NCBI RefSeq assembly: GCF_012926505.1
Contig: NZ_JABBNT010000001.1
Span: 1,054,001 to 1,118,000 of the forward strand
Length of the DNA: 64,000 nt
DNA from: Pacificispira spongiicola
GTDB taxonomy: Bacteria > Pseudomonadota > Alphaproteobacteria > UBA8366 > Aestuariispiraceae
Direction of reading: 5' to 3'
Shown here in pieces: positions 30,235 to 39,101 of the stretch. The position numbers and the translations under genes were made by a program. Each line of letters begins with the position of its first letter. Position 1 is the first letter of the stretch. A model generated the notes under the pieces. It was given only the letters and a program-made list of their open reading frames with translations. It had not been told where the DNA came from and did not search any database.

Positions 30235-30798
30235 TTACGGCAACGGCGCCGGGCTTTGGGCCAGCGTGCGCAGATAGGCGATCAGGTCCGCGCGGTCTTC
30301 GTCCTTGCGGACGCCCTTGAAGCTCATCTTCGTGCCAGGCGCGTAACCGGACGGATCGTACAGGAAATGGTTCAGTTCGTCATAGGACCACGTACCGCCC
30401 AGACCGGCGACCGCGTCGGAATAGGAGAAGCCGTCGCGCTGCCCCTGCGGTTCGTTGAGGAGGCCGTAGAGATTCGGGCCGACCTTATGCGGGCCGCCCG
30501 GCGTGAAGTCGTGACAGGCCACACATTTCTTCGCGACCTTTTCGCCCTTGCCCACATCGGCACTGGCCAGCATCGGCAGGATATCGCCCGGTCCGGCGGG
30601 CGCGGCGTCGGCCGGCGCGGCGGCAACGTCGGTGCCTTCGGTCGGTTCCGCGATCACAAAGGCCTGCGCGGCTTCCTCGCCATGCTCTTCATGTGTGTTG
30701 TAAAGCGCGCTCGCCAGTTCCGCGGAGACCATGCCCAGGAGGCCGGCCACAAGAATAGCGGCAGCGATCTTGTTGATGAGAAGCGGATCTTTAGTCAT
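30235..30798 (-). CDS. Membrane-anchored cytochrome c (CycM/c552-like)
   Basis: A 187-aa c-type cytochrome. An uncleaved N-terminal membrane helix (about residues 8-32) is followed by an Ala/Pro-rich linker and one haem domain with the CVACH attachment site at 92-96 and a likely axial Met158 in PGTKMSF. This matches the membrane-bound class I cytochromes that carry electrons from the bc1 complex to terminal oxidase in alphaproteobacteria. The ATG at 30798 is chosen; a longer reading adds a Cys/Arg-rich leader that would spoil the anchor. It is divergent from kdsB. Confidence 0.9.
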   Translation of the reverse strand: MTKDPLLINKIAAAILVAGLLGMVSAELASALYNTHEEHGEEAAQAFVIAEPTEGTDVAAAPADAAPAGPGDILPMLASADVGKGEKVAKKCVACHDFTPGGPHKVGPNLYGLLNEPQGQRDGFSYSDAVAGLGGTWSYDELNHFLYDPSGYAPGTKMSFKGVRKDEDRADLIAYLRTLAQSPAPLP

Positions 30799-31010
30799 TG
30801 CGAATCCCCAAACCGTACCGGCACGATGGTGGTAGCCCCATTCGGCAAACAAAAACTCGGCATCTTCCGTGCGGCGCTGCCTTGCGGATCGCGTACACGG
30901 ATTGCCATGTCCGTCCAGCGATATATCCTGTCCGTCCCTGTTAATCAACGGTGGGGCTACCCGAGCGGGGCCCGAACATCGTTTTTTCCAATCAAGAAGG
31001 TGCCAGGCGC

Positions 31011-31769
31011 ATGTCGCTCAAACCGATCGTGCTAATCCCCTCACGGCTTGCCTCCACCCGACTGCCGAACAAACCGCTGGCGGATATCCACGGCAAGCCG
31101 ATGATCGTGCATTGCGTGGAACGCGCTTTGGAAGCAGATCTCGGCCCCGTCATTGTCGCGGCCGGAGATCAGGAGATCATCGACGCCGTCGGCGCGACGG
31201 GCCATCAGGCGATCCTGACCGACCCCGATCATCCGTCCGGCTCGGACCGCATCCATGAAGCCTTGGAAAGCCTGGACCCCCAAGGCCACTATGACACGGT
31301 GATCAATGTGCAAGGTGATTTGCCGACGCTGGATCCGGTGGCGATCCGTGCTGTTCTGGCGCCCCTTGTCCGCGAACCGGAAGTCGGCCTGTCCACCATC
31401 GCCGCCGAAATCCGGGTCGAAGAAGAAAAAACCAATCCGAATGTGGTGAAGCTGGTTGCGGGTTTCGCCCCGTCCGCCCCGGATGGTGGATTTCGAATCG
31501 CGCGCGCCCTGACCTTCACCCGTGCAACCGCGCCCTGGGGTGACGGGCCGCTGTATCACCATATCGGCCTTTACGCGTACCGACGGGACGCCTTGCGACG
31601 TTTCGTCGCTCTACCGCCCGGTATCTTGGAACGCCGCGAACGCCTCGAACAGTTGCGCGCCCTTGAGGACGGCATGCGGATCGATGCCGCGCTGGTCGAT
31701 ACGGTTCCCCTCGGTGTCGATACCCAGGAAGATCTTGACCGGGCGCGGACACTGCTTTCGGGCAAATGA
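31011..31769 (+). CDS. kdsB: CMP-Kdo synthetase (3-deoxy-manno-octulosonate cytidylyltransferase)
   Basis: A 252-aa cytidylyltransferase that activates Kdo with CTP for lipopolysaccharide synthesis. The N-terminal [18 protein letters not shown] is the nucleotide-binding signature, followed by GSDRIHEAL and NVQGDLP (substrate and metal binding). Length is normal. The ATG at 31011 is chosen, with AAGAAGG upstream. It marks the cell as having a Kdo-containing outer membrane. Confidence 0.95.
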   Translation: MSLKPIVLIPSRLASTRLPNKPLADIHGKPMIVHCVERALEADLGPVIVAAGDQEIIDAVGATGHQAILTDPDHPSGSDRIHEALESLDPQGHYDTVINVQGDLPTLDPVAIRAVLAPLVREPEVGLSTIAAEIRVEEEKTNPNVVKLVAGFAPSAPDGGFRIARALTFTRATAPWGDGPLYHHIGLYAYRRDALRRFVALPPGILERRERLEQLRALEDGMRIDAALVDTVPLGVDTQEDLDRARTLLSGK

Positions 31770-31882
31770 GCACGCGAAGTGATGGAATTTCGCGGATTCT
31801 GGGCAAAATCCATTGCCGGATGCGTTCGAATCACGCCTGAATGGCGTTAGAAACATTTATTATTTAAAGGATACTGGGGCAT

Positions 31883-32485
31883 ATGCCGATCCCGTCGCTC
31901 GATAGGGTGAAAATTTCCGCGCGAACGGCGTTGATGATTTGTGCCGCGTCGGCGCTTGCCGGTTGCCTTCAAAATACCGTCGGCGGATCAACTGAACGGG
32001 GTCCGGTCGCGGGCGTTCAGGCGGTTTCTCCGAACGATCCCAGCGCCGTCGCACCGGAAGGCGAATTGCCGCCGAATATCCTGACCATTCCGGATTTGCC
32101 GGTACCGCCGGGATCTCAAGTCGTCTTGGGCGATACCGTCATTGTAGGCGACGATCTGGCCTGGACCGGGCAAGTGGTCATGGTCGGCGATGCGAACCAA
32201 CCGGTTCAAGTCGTCGAATTCATGCGCCGGAACATGCCGGAATACGGCTGGGTCGAAACAGCCATCGTCCGGTCGCGCCGGACTTCCCTGACCTATGTGA
32301 AAGGGGAACGCTTCGCCACTGTGCGTATCCTGCCGCTTCAGTCCGGGGTGGAAGTCGACGTCGTTGTCGCCCCCGCGGGTCGAACGGCCGAACGGACAAC
32401 AATCGGTACAACCGGCACGACAGGAACCACCGGCACGACGGGTACGACTGGAACCACCCCCGGCCCAGTCATCACCATCCAGTAA
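31883..32485 (+). CDS. Putative outer-membrane lipoprotein with Gly-Thr-Thr repeats
   Basis: A 200-aa protein. The N-terminus is a lipoprotein signal: basic, hydrophobic, then lipobox LAGC with Cys28. The middle (about 90-165) is a small compact domain with a VVEFMRRNMPEYGW helix that recalls DUF4810/BamC-like lipoprotein modules of unknown role, with moderate similarity at best. The tail is six perfect Gly-Thr-Thr triplets encoded by 32405-32458, then PGP. Such a tail is likely disordered. I do not recognise the protein. It lies between kdsB and serA and has AAAGGATA near the start. Confidence 0.65.
   Translation: MPIPSLDRVKISARTALMICAASALAGCLQNTVGGSTERGPVAGVQAVSPNDPSAVAPEGELPPNILTIPDLPVPPGSQVVLGDTVIVGDDLAWTGQVVMVGDANQPVQVVEFMRRNMPEYGWVETAIVRSRRTSLTYVKGERFATVRILPLQSGVEVDVVVAPAGRTAERTTIGTTGTTGTTGTTGTTGTTPGPVITIQ
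32405..32458 (+). repeat. Six tandem 9-bp repeats (Gly-Thr-Thr codons)
   Basis: Six contiguous units GGN-ACN-ACN lie in the lipoprotein gene. Each unit uses different third bases, so the peptide is conserved while the DNA has drifted. Confidence 0.85.
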
Positions 32486-32551
32486 TCATAAGAGTTTAAT
32501 CGCTCGGTCCTGAAGATGGGGTTTGTCGGCCCTGCCCGGACGCGTTAGAAG

Positions 32552-32591
32552 CCTCTCGCTGTCGCAAAATCGAGAGGACATGCCGCCATGA
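32552..32591 (+). promoter_or_regulatory. serA leader: hairpin covering the Shine-Dalgarno, with a mini-ORF
   Basis: CCTCTCG (32552-32558) and CGAGAGG (32571-32577) form a perfect 7-bp stem with a 12-base loop. The 3' arm holds the GAGAGG ribosome-binding sequence of serA. Directly after it, ATG CCG CCA TGA (32580-32591) could encode Met-Pro-Pro and its stop overlaps the serA start at 32588. This arrangement would allow translational control of serine synthesis. A serC RNA motif is known upstream of serine-biosynthesis operons in alphaproteobacteria; similarity to it is only suggested. Confidence 0.45.
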
Positions 32592-33850
32592 GCAAAAGTG
32601 CTCCCTCCCCCTCGACCGTTCTGGCCGAAGATATCGCCGAATCCAAAATTCTGCTGCTGGAGGGCATTTCTCCGCGCGCCGTCGACCATTTCAAGGCGCT
32701 CGGCTTTCGCAATATCGACCTGCGCAAGGGCGCGCTGGCCGGCGACGACCTGGCGGAGGCTCTGGCCGACAATGTGCGCATTCTCGGTATCCGGTCGCGC
32801 AGTCAGGTGACCGACGAAGTCTTGGAGCAGGCGGACAAGCTTCGGGTCGTCGGCTGCTTTTCCGTCGGCACGAACCAGATCGATTTGGACGCCGCCCAAC
32901 GCCGTGGCATTCCCGTTTTCAACGCGCCGTTCTCGAACACGCGCAGCGTCGCCGAGCTGACGATTGCCGAAGCCGTCATGCTGCTCCGCCGGACATTCCC
33001 GCGTTCGACCGCCGCCCATGCCGGGGATTGGGACAAGTCCGCATCGGGCAGCCGCGAATTGCGCGGCAAAACGCTGGGGATCATCGGCTACGGCAATATC
33101 GGCACGCAGCTTGCGATCCTGGCGGAAGCGATGGGCATGCGGGTCGTCTACTACGATCACACCGACAAGCTGCGCCATGGCAATGTCGAACCGATGACGA
33201 CCATGGACGACCTGTTGGCGGAAGCTGACATCGTCACCCTGCATGTGCCGGAAACACCCCAGACCAAGGATATGATCGGCGCGGCGGAACTGGCGCGGAT
33301 GAAGCCCGGTTCCTATCTGATCAACAATGCCCGCGGCACGGTCGTTGACCTGGACGCTTTGGCCGACGCGTTGAAATCCGGCCATCTGGCGGGGGCCGCC
33401 GTCGACGTGTTCCCGGTGGAACCACGGTCGAACGACGATCGCTTCAAATCGCCGCTTCAGGGCTTGGACAATGTCATCCTGACCCCGCATGTCGGCGGCT
33501 CGACGGAAGAAGCCCAGGAACGCATCGGCGAGGAGGTCGCCCGTAAACTGTCCGAATACGCCAATGGCGGATCGACGGTCGGCGCCGTAAACTTCCCGCA
33601 GGTCCAACTGCCGCCGCGCATGGATGTCACCCGTTTCATCCAGGTTCAGAAGAACATCCCCGGCGAGTTGCGGCGCCTGAACGACGTCTTCGCCAATCGC
33701 GAAGTGAATATCGAGGCCCAGCATTACCAGACCGCCGGCGAGATCGGCTATGTCGTGCTGGACGCCAAAGGCTTTGTCGAGAATGCCTGGGATATCGTCG
33801 CCGAAATCCGCGGCCTACCGGGAACGTTGCGCGCCCGCGTCCTGCGCTGA
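32588..33850 (+). CDS. serA: D-3-phosphoglycerate dehydrogenase
   Basis: A 420-aa NAD-dependent enzyme, the first step of serine synthesis. It has the E. coli-like short form: substrate domain, NAD-binding domain with GYGNIG (167-172), catalytic Arg249 (NNARG), Glu278 and His301 (TPHVGG), and a C-terminal ACT domain (about 345-420) that allows serine feedback. Its translation may be controlled by the leader hairpin. It ends at a bidirectional terminator shared with fhs. Confidence 0.95.
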   Translation: MSKSAPSPSTVLAEDIAESKILLLEGISPRAVDHFKALGFRNIDLRKGALAGDDLAEALADNVRILGIRSRSQVTDEVLEQADKLRVVGCFSVGTNQIDLDAAQRRGIPVFNAPFSNTRSVAELTIAEAVMLLRRTFPRSTAAHAGDWDKSASGSRELRGKTLGIIGYGNIGTQLAILAEAMGMRVVYYDHTDKLRHGNVEPMTTMDDLLAEADIVTLHVPETPQTKDMIGAAELARMKPGSYLINNARGTVVDLDALADALKSGHLAGAAVDVFPVEPRSNDDRFKSPLQGLDNVILTPHVGGSTEEAQERIGEEVARKLSEYANGGSTVGAVNFPQVQLPPRMDVTRFIQVQKNIPGELRRLNDVFANREVNIEAQHYQTAGEIGYVVLDAKGFVENAWDIVAEIRGLPGTLRARVLR

Positions 33851-33865
33851 TCGATAGCAAATAAG

Positions 33866-33900
33866 AAAAAGGCCCGGAGCGATGCTCCGGGCCTTTCTGT
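33866..33900. terminator. Bidirectional terminator between serA and fhs
   Basis: GGCCCGGAGC (33871-33880) pairs with GCTCCGGGCC (33884-33893), flanked by AAAAA on the left and TTTCT on the right, so it serves both converging genes. Confidence 0.85.
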
Positions 33901-33922
33901 ATTCCGATCGTGGTTGGGACGA

Positions 33923-35596
33923 TCAGAACAGTCCTTGAACCAGACCGTTGTCGTCCAAGCGGATCGTGTTCGCCGCCGGCTTCCGAGGCAGGCCCGGCAT
34001 GGTCATGATCTCACCGCAGATGGCGACGATGAAGCCCGCACCAGCCGACAAGCGCACTTCACGTACCGGCACCGTGTGGCCCGACGGCGCGCCGCGCAGG
34101 TTCGGATCGGTGGAGAAGCTGTACTGCGTCTTCGCCATGCAGACCGGCAGGTTGCCGTAGCCTTCTTCTTCCCACTGTTTCAACTGGTCGCGGACCTTCT
34201 TGTCGGCGATCGCTTCTTCCGCACCATAGATTTCGCGGCAGATCGTGTTGATCTTGTCGAACAGCGAGGTTTCGTCGTCGTACAGGGTGCGGAACTGCGC
34301 CGAACCGCCGTCGATCAGCTTCGTGACGTGGTTGGCCAGCGCTTCCGTGCCTTCGGAGCCTTTGCCCCAATGTTCGCAGACGATGGCTTCGACACCCAGG
34401 GTCTTGGTGAATTCCTGGATCGCGGCCAGCTCGGCATCGGTGTCCTTGATGAAGCGGTTGATCGCGACCACCGCCGGGACGCCGAACTTGCCGACGTTGC
34501 GGATGTGGCGGCCCAGATTGGCGAGGCCCTTCTTCAGCGCGTCGACGTTTTCGTCACCCAGCTGGTCCTTCGCGACGCCGCCATGCATCTTCAGCGCACG
34601 GACGGTCGCGACGATGACCACGGCTTCCGGCGCCAGACCGGCCTTGCGGCATTTGATGTCGAAGAATTTCTCGGCCCCCAGATCGGCACCGAAACCGGCC
34701 TCGGTCACGACATAGTCGGCAACCTTCAGCGCGGCCTTGGTCGCAGACACCGTGTTGCAGCCATGCGCGATGTTCGCGAACGGGCCGCCATGGATGAAGG
34801 CCGGGTTGTTTTCGAGCGTCTGCACCATGTTCGGCATCAGCGCGTCTTTCAGCAGAACCGTCATCGGACCTTCGGCCTGCAGGTCGCGCGCCAGGATCGG
34901 CTTGCGCTCGCGGGTGTAGCCCACGACGATGCGGCCCAGGCGGTCTTCCAGGTCCTTCAGACCGTCGGCCAGGCAGAAGATCGCCATGACTTCGGACGCC
35001 ACGGTGATGTCGAAACCGGTCTGGCGCGGGAAACCGTTGGCCACACCGCCCAGGGAGACAACGGTGTCGCGCAGGGCGCGGTCGTTCATGTCCATGACGC
35101 GACGCCATGCGATACGGCGTTCGTCGAAGCCCAGCTCGTTGCCCCAGTAAATGTGGTTGTCGATCAGCGCCGACAGCAGGTTATGGGCGGAGGTGATGGC
35201 GTGGAAGTCGCCGGTGAAGTGCAGGTTGATGTCTTCCATCGGGACGACCTGAGCGTAACCGCCACCGGCCGCGCCGCCCTTCACACCGAAGCACGGGCCC
35301 AGCGAGGGCTCGCGCAGGCAGATCATCGCCTTCTTGCCGATGCGGTTCAGACCGTCGCCGAGGCCGACGGTGGTCGTCGTCTTGCCTTCACCCGCCGGGG
35401 TCGGGGAAATGGCCGTCACCAGGATCAGATGGCCGTCCTTCTTGTCCTTAAGGCTTTCAAGATAGTTGAAGCTCAACTTCGCTTTGTTCGGGCCGAACTG
35501 CATCAGCTCTTCGGCCGGAATGCCAAGTTTCGCACCGATCTCGGTGATCGGTTTCATCGACGCTTCCCGGGCGATTTCAATGTCGGATTTGCTCAT
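33923..35596 (-). CDS. fhs: Formate-tetrahydrofolate ligase
   Basis: A 557-aa enzyme that joins formate to tetrahydrofolate with ATP to give 10-formyl-THF. The P-loop [11 protein letters not shown] starts at residue 66, and a [20 protein letters not shown] segment (divided around 105-125) and [13 protein letters not shown] are typical. The start MSKSDIEIA is chosen (ATG at 35596); an upstream reading adds 25 unsupported residues. One-carbon units link it to the neighbouring serine pathway, and in methylotrophs to formate assimilation. Confidence 0.96.
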   Translation of the reverse strand: MSKSDIEIAREASMKPITEIGAKLGIPAEELMQFGPNKAKLSFNYLESLKDKKDGHLILVTAISPTPAGEGKTTTTVGLGDGLNRIGKKAMICLREPSLGPCFGVKGGAAGGGYAQVVPMEDINLHFTGDFHAITSAHNLLSALIDNHIYWGNELGFDERRIAWRRVMDMNDRALRDTVVSLGGVANGFPRQTGFDITVASEVMAIFCLADGLKDLEDRLGRIVVGYTRERKPILARDLQAEGPMTVLLKDALMPNMVQTLENNPAFIHGGPFANIAHGCNTVSATKAALKVADYVVTEAGFGADLGAEKFFDIKCRKAGLAPEAVVIVATVRALKMHGGVAKDQLGDENVDALKKGLANLGRHIRNVGKFGVPAVVAINRFIKDTDAELAAIQEFTKTLGVEAIVCEHWGKGSEGTEALANHVTKLIDGGSAQFRTLYDDETSLFDKINTICREIYGAEEAIADKKVRDQLKQWEEEGYGNLPVCMAKTQYSFSTDPNLRGAPSGHTVPVREVRLSAGAGFIVAICGEIMTMPGLPRKPAANTIRLDDNGLVQGLF

Positions 35597-35787
35597 GGCC
35601 CTGATCCCTGCTCCTGAAAAATTGCGGCGGTCCGAACGACACGAAGACCCATTCCCGTATCCATCCGTCACGCCGCATATTGCTAGGCGGAATAAGGGCG
35701 CACGGACAACCTCGCCGCGACCTCTATTGCTTTGGAGACGACATCGTTCAAGTCAAATTTGCGAAATTGCGCCGCGCGGGGCCTTAG

Positions 35788-35803
35788 TGTCGCAGAAGCG
35801 ACA
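35788..35803. repeat. Inverted repeat TGTCGC-AGAA-GCGACA
   Basis: A perfect 6-bp stem with a 4-base loop 12 bases beyond the end of the ferredoxin reductase gene. No T-run follows on the minus strand, so it is a weak terminator candidate or a processing site. It lies in the 219-base gap upstream of fhs. Confidence 0.35.
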
Positions 35804-35815
35804 TTTCAGTCGGGA

Positions 35816-36613
35816 TCAGCCCGCGAACGCTTTTTCGATGACGAAGTGGCCCGGCTTGCTGTTCGCGCCTTCTTCCAGGCCCGCCGCTTCGCACAGCGCC
35901 TTCGTATCGTTCAGCATGTCCATCGACCCGCAGATCATCACCCGATCGCGCTCTGCATTCAGGGGTTCTTCCCCGAGATCGCGGAACAGTTGGCCGTTTT
36001 CGATCAGCGTCGTGATGCGGCCGGTATGAATATGATCTTCGCGTGTCGTGCTGGTGTAATGGAACAAGCGGCCCTGCACCATTTCGCCGACCAGCGGGTC
36101 TTCCAGCGTGTCCTTCACCAGTTTCTCGCCATAGGCCAATTCGTCGACCTGACGGCAGGTATGGGTCAGGATCACCTTTTCGAACCGGTCATAGGTTTCC
36201 GGGTCGCGGATCACGCTGGCGAACGGCGCGATCCCGGTCCCGGTGGAGAAGAGGTAGAGGTTCTTGCCCGGCAGTAACGCATCCAACACGAGGGTCCCGG
36301 TCGGTTTCTTGCCCAAAAGGATTTGGTCGCCGACGACGATTTTCTGCAACCGGCTGGTCAACGGCCCGTCTTCGACCTTGATGGAGAAGAAATCCAATTC
36401 GTGGTCCCATGCCGGGCTGGCGATGGAATAGGCGCGCAGCAGCGGTTTCCCGTCGTCCTTCATCAGGCCGATCATGACAAATTCCCCGGACCGGAACCGG
36501 AAGCTGTCGGGACGCGTCACGCGGAAGGAAAATAGACGTTCCGTCCAATGGTGAACATCGACAACGGTAACGAGTTGAACCGAACTCGGGATCGTTTGCG
36601 GGTTAAGGTCCAT
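35816..36613 (-). CDS. fpr: Ferredoxin/flavodoxin-NADP+ reductase
   Basis: A 265-aa flavoenzyme exchanging electrons between NADPH and ferredoxin or flavodoxin. The FAD-binding RAYSIASP motif is near residue 60, the NADPH-binding STGTGIAPF near 105, and the protein ends with HFVIEKAFAG, the C-terminal extension typical of the alphaproteobacterial Fpr subclass that stacks on FAD. The ATG at 36613 has GGAG upstream and is preferred over two earlier ATGs. An AT-rich inverted repeat lies about 145-170 bases upstream. Confidence 0.93.
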   Translation of the reverse strand: MDLNPQTIPSSVQLVTVVDVHHWTERLFSFRVTRPDSFRFRSGEFVMIGLMKDDGKPLLRAYSIASPAWDHELDFFSIKVEDGPLTSRLQKIVVGDQILLGKKPTGTLVLDALLPGKNLYLFSTGTGIAPFASVIRDPETYDRFEKVILTHTCRQVDELAYGEKLVKDTLEDPLVGEMVQGRLFHYTSTTREDHIHTGRITTLIENGQLFRDLGEEPLNAERDRVMICGSMDMLNDTKALCEAAGLEEGANSKPGHFVIEKAFAG

Positions 36614-36756
36614 TCCTTGCTCCATCACGCCGAACGGTCGGAGGGTTTCCTCAACGACGGTCCTAATAGATTACCCGGAATATTCGGGCTGCTGCATACC
36701 ATAGATGGTTCCATGGCCTCCAGCGGCAAGAGGTGCGACATAAATTCTCCACAGTC

Positions 36757-36783
36757 AAATGTTAAATAATTATAATAACATTT
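36757..36783. promoter_or_regulatory. AT-rich inverted repeat AAATGTTA-N11-TAACATTT
   Basis: A perfect 8-11-8 dyad lies between marR (ends at 36795) and fpr. It can be an operator for fpr or a transcription-end structure for marR. Redox regulators often control fpr, but no regulator can be assigned from the repeat alone. Confidence 0.4.
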
Positions 36784-36794
36784 TTATTGTGTCT

Positions 36795-37295
36795 TTAATC
36801 GCCATCCAACCCACCGATCAGCTTGCCCAACAGCGCGGACAAGGTTTCCAGTTCCGCCCCGCTCAGTCCCGCCGTCGCCTTTTCCTGGGCTGCAATGTGA
36901 TCCGGTAAGACGCGATCTATTAGCGCCAATCCCTTTTTCGTCAGCCCAATCGTCAAGGCGCGCCGGTCCGTCGGGTGCGGCTTTCGTTCGACCAGTCCCG
37001 CTTTTTCCAATCGGTCCGCCCGCGCCGTCATACCACCGGAGGAGATCATCGCGTTCCGATACAAATCAGTCGGGGTCAGGGCATAGGGAGGACCCGACCG
37101 GCGCAACGTCGCCAGCACGTCGAAATCCCCGGACGTCAAACCGTGCACCGCGAAATTCGGTTCCAGATAGTCCCGACGTATTCTCTGAGTCGCCTCACCC
37201 AAGCGGCCCAGCGCAACCATCGGCCCCGTGTTCAGCTCCGGTTTTTCGCGGTTCCACTGGTCGGCGGCCGATTTTGCGCGATCTATTTTCGTCAT
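36795..37295 (-). CDS. MarR-family transcriptional regulator
   Basis: A 166-aa winged-helix regulator. The DNA-binding domain is visible as LTPTDLYRNAMISSGGMTARADRLEKAGLV, followed by the wing ERKPHPTDRRALTIGLT, both canonical for MarR; flanking helices would form the dimer. The ATG at 37295 has AAGG upstream and is preferred over an ATG four codons earlier. It is divergent from the EamA exporter, with a TTAATATTAA palindrome between the two, so repression of the exporter and itself is likely. Confidence 0.88.
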   Translation of the reverse strand: MTKIDRAKSAADQWNREKPELNTGPMVALGRLGEATQRIRRDYLEPNFAVHGLTSGDFDVLATLRRSGPPYALTPTDLYRNAMISSGGMTARADRLEKAGLVERKPHPTDRRALTIGLTKKGLALIDRVLPDHIAAQEKATAGLSGAELETLSALLGKLIGGLDGD

Positions 37296-37310
37296 TTGCC
37301 TTGCCATTAA

Positions 37311-37330
37311 GATACTTAATATTAAATCTA
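37311..37330. promoter_or_regulatory. Probable MarR operator
   Basis: A perfect TTAATATTAA core (37316-37325) with partly symmetric flanks lies in the 70-base divergent gap between the marR and EamA genes, the usual place for a MarR binding site. Confidence 0.5.
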
Positions 37331-37364
37331 TCATGCCATCACGCATGACTTCAGGAGAAGCATA

Positions 37365-38321
37365 ATGTCTGTCGCGCCATCGCAAAACCGTTCGGATCGC
37401 CGACAGGCGGTTCTCCTCCTCCTCGGGACCGGGGGGCTCCTCGGCACATCCGCCATCGTGGCGAAGGCCGCCGCCGGGGCCGGGATGTCGCCATTGATCC
37501 TGCTGCTATGGTCCATGCTGGGCGGCGGGGTGATTCAATGGGCGCGTCTGGCCCTGCGCGGCCAGCGGCTGACCGTATCACGGACAATCCTGCTTTATGC
37601 CGTCGGGTCGGGACTGTTCTTCGCCATCCCCAACGCGCTGGCCTTCGCCGCCGTGCCGCATCTCGGGGCCGGTTTCGTCGCCATGTGCTTCGCCTTTCCG
37701 CTGATGGTCACATACGCAATCGCCCTCGTCTTTCGAATGGAGCGGTTCCAGGTCATGAAATTCGCCGCCGTCGTCAGCGGCTTGACCGGTGGATTGCTGC
37801 TTGCCGCGTCGAAGGTCCAATTGGATAGCGTCGACATGCATTGGGTTCTGATGGCCCTGTCCGCGCCGGTGCTGATCGCTTTCGGCAATATCTATCGCAC
37901 GCTCTATTGGCCCAAGAACGGCAAGGCGGAAGAATTGTCCATCGGCATGCTCCTGGCCGGTACCGTCGTCTTGGCCATCGTTCTGACCCTGCCCGGCATC
38001 GAAACCGGGGCGCAGGTCTGGTCAGGGGAAATCTGGTCGGGCGAAACCCTGGCCCTGACCGCGGCACAATCGATTGCCTTCGCTGTGCTCTACGATCTGT
38101 ATTTCCGCTTACAAAAGCTCGCCGGGCCGGTTTATCTCAGCCAAATCGGATCGGTCAGCGCCGTTACCGGCGTCCTGCTGGCCCTGATCTTTTTCGGGGA
38201 GGTTCCCGGCTTCCTGCAAATCGCCGCCGCCGTGTTCATCGCCATCGGGTTAATCCTGATGAACCGCGCGCAGCAAGCGCCCTTACCGGCCCGTGAAGAC
38301 AGGCTTGCGCTTGTCGAGTAA
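37365..38321 (+). CDS. EamA/DMT-family transporter
   Basis: A 318-aa membrane protein with about ten helices in two EamA halves, for export of an unknown metabolite or drug. It is divergent from the MarR gene and probably under its control. Its 3' end overlaps the 3' end of the convergent enoyl-CoA hydratase gene by 39 bases. The start is the ATG at 37365 with AGGAGA upstream. Confidence 0.88.
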   Translation: MSVAPSQNRSDRRQAVLLLLGTGGLLGTSAIVAKAAAGAGMSPLILLLWSMLGGGVIQWARLALRGQRLTVSRTILLYAVGSGLFFAIPNALAFAAVPHLGAGFVAMCFAFPLMVTYAIALVFRMERFQVMKFAAVVSGLTGGLLLAASKVQLDSVDMHWVLMALSAPVLIAFGNIYRTLYWPKNGKAEELSIGMLLAGTVVLAIVLTLPGIETGAQVWSGEIWSGETLALTAAQSIAFAVLYDLYFRLQKLAGPVYLSQIGSVSAVTGVLLALIFFGEVPGFLQIAAAVFIAIGLILMNRAQQAPLPAREDRLALVE

Positions 38322-39086
38322 CGCGGCGACCGCCTCCGCGTGATCCTCCGTACCATGCAACATGCCCTGGTAGGCCGCGCACATCGCCAAATGGTCTTCC
38401 AATTCCTGGCGGGGCGCGGCCTTCAACAGGCGCTTGGACAATTTCAACGCCAGCGGGGCGTTCGCCGCGATCCGTTCCGCCATACCGACCGCTTCGGTCA
38501 TCAAGTCATCGGGTTCGACGACGCGGGAGACGAGCCCCATCGCCTTCGCGGTTTCGGCATCCACCGCCTCCCCCGTCAGGATCAGTTCCGCCGCCACGGA
38601 TGGACCGACGACCCGGTTTAAAAACCACGCCGCCCCGTCGCCCGGCGAAATGCCGATCTTCACGAAAGGCGCGCCGAACTTGGCCGCCGTGCTGGCGATC
38701 CGGATATCGCACATGCAGACCAAATCCAGCGCCGCGCCATAGGCGGGACCGTTGACCGCGGCGACGACGGGCGTTTCGAAATGCCACAGACGCTTCGGCA
38801 CCTGATGGATACCGTCGGCATAGGCCTTTTCGATATCCGCCGCCGTTCCCGCGAACATGTCGGTCTTGTCGCGCATATGTTTCACATTGCCACCGGCGGA
38901 AAAGGCGCGCCCCGCCCCGGTCAACACGACACAGGCCACATCGCCTTCCGCCTCGACCCGGTCCAGCGCCGCCAGGAAGGCATCGATCATCGGCGCTTCG
39001 GAAAAGGCGTTCAGTTCATCCGGCCGGTTCAGGGTCAGGGTAACGACGGCACCGTCACGGTGATAGAGGACGCGAGGTTCGCTCAT
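38283..39086 (-). CDS. Enoyl-CoA hydratase/isomerase family protein
   Basis: A 267-aa crotonase-fold enzyme. The oxyanion-hole segments are GAGRAFSAGGN (57-67) and NGPAYGAALDL (about 112-122). One of the two catalytic glutamates of classical hydratases appears replaced by a shorter residue pattern, so the reaction (hydration, isomerisation or hydrolysis of an acyl-CoA) is open. It is the last gene of a minus-strand group with the GlxA-type regulator (15-base gap) and the MttB-like gene. Confidence 0.88.
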   Translation of the reverse strand: MSEPRVLYHRDGAVVTLTLNRPDELNAFSEAPMIDAFLAALDRVEAEGDVACVVLTGAGRAFSAGGNVKHMRDKTDMFAGTAADIEKAYADGIHQVPKRLWHFETPVVAAVNGPAYGAALDLVCMCDIRIASTAAKFGAPFVKIGISPGDGAAWFLNRVVGPSVAAELILTGEAVDAETAKAMGLVSRVVEPDDLMTEAVGMAERIAANAPLALKLSKRLLKAAPRQELEDHLAMCAAYQGMLHGTEDHAEAVAALLDKRKPVFTGR

Positions 39087-39101
39087 TCTGGAATTTCCGT
39101 T

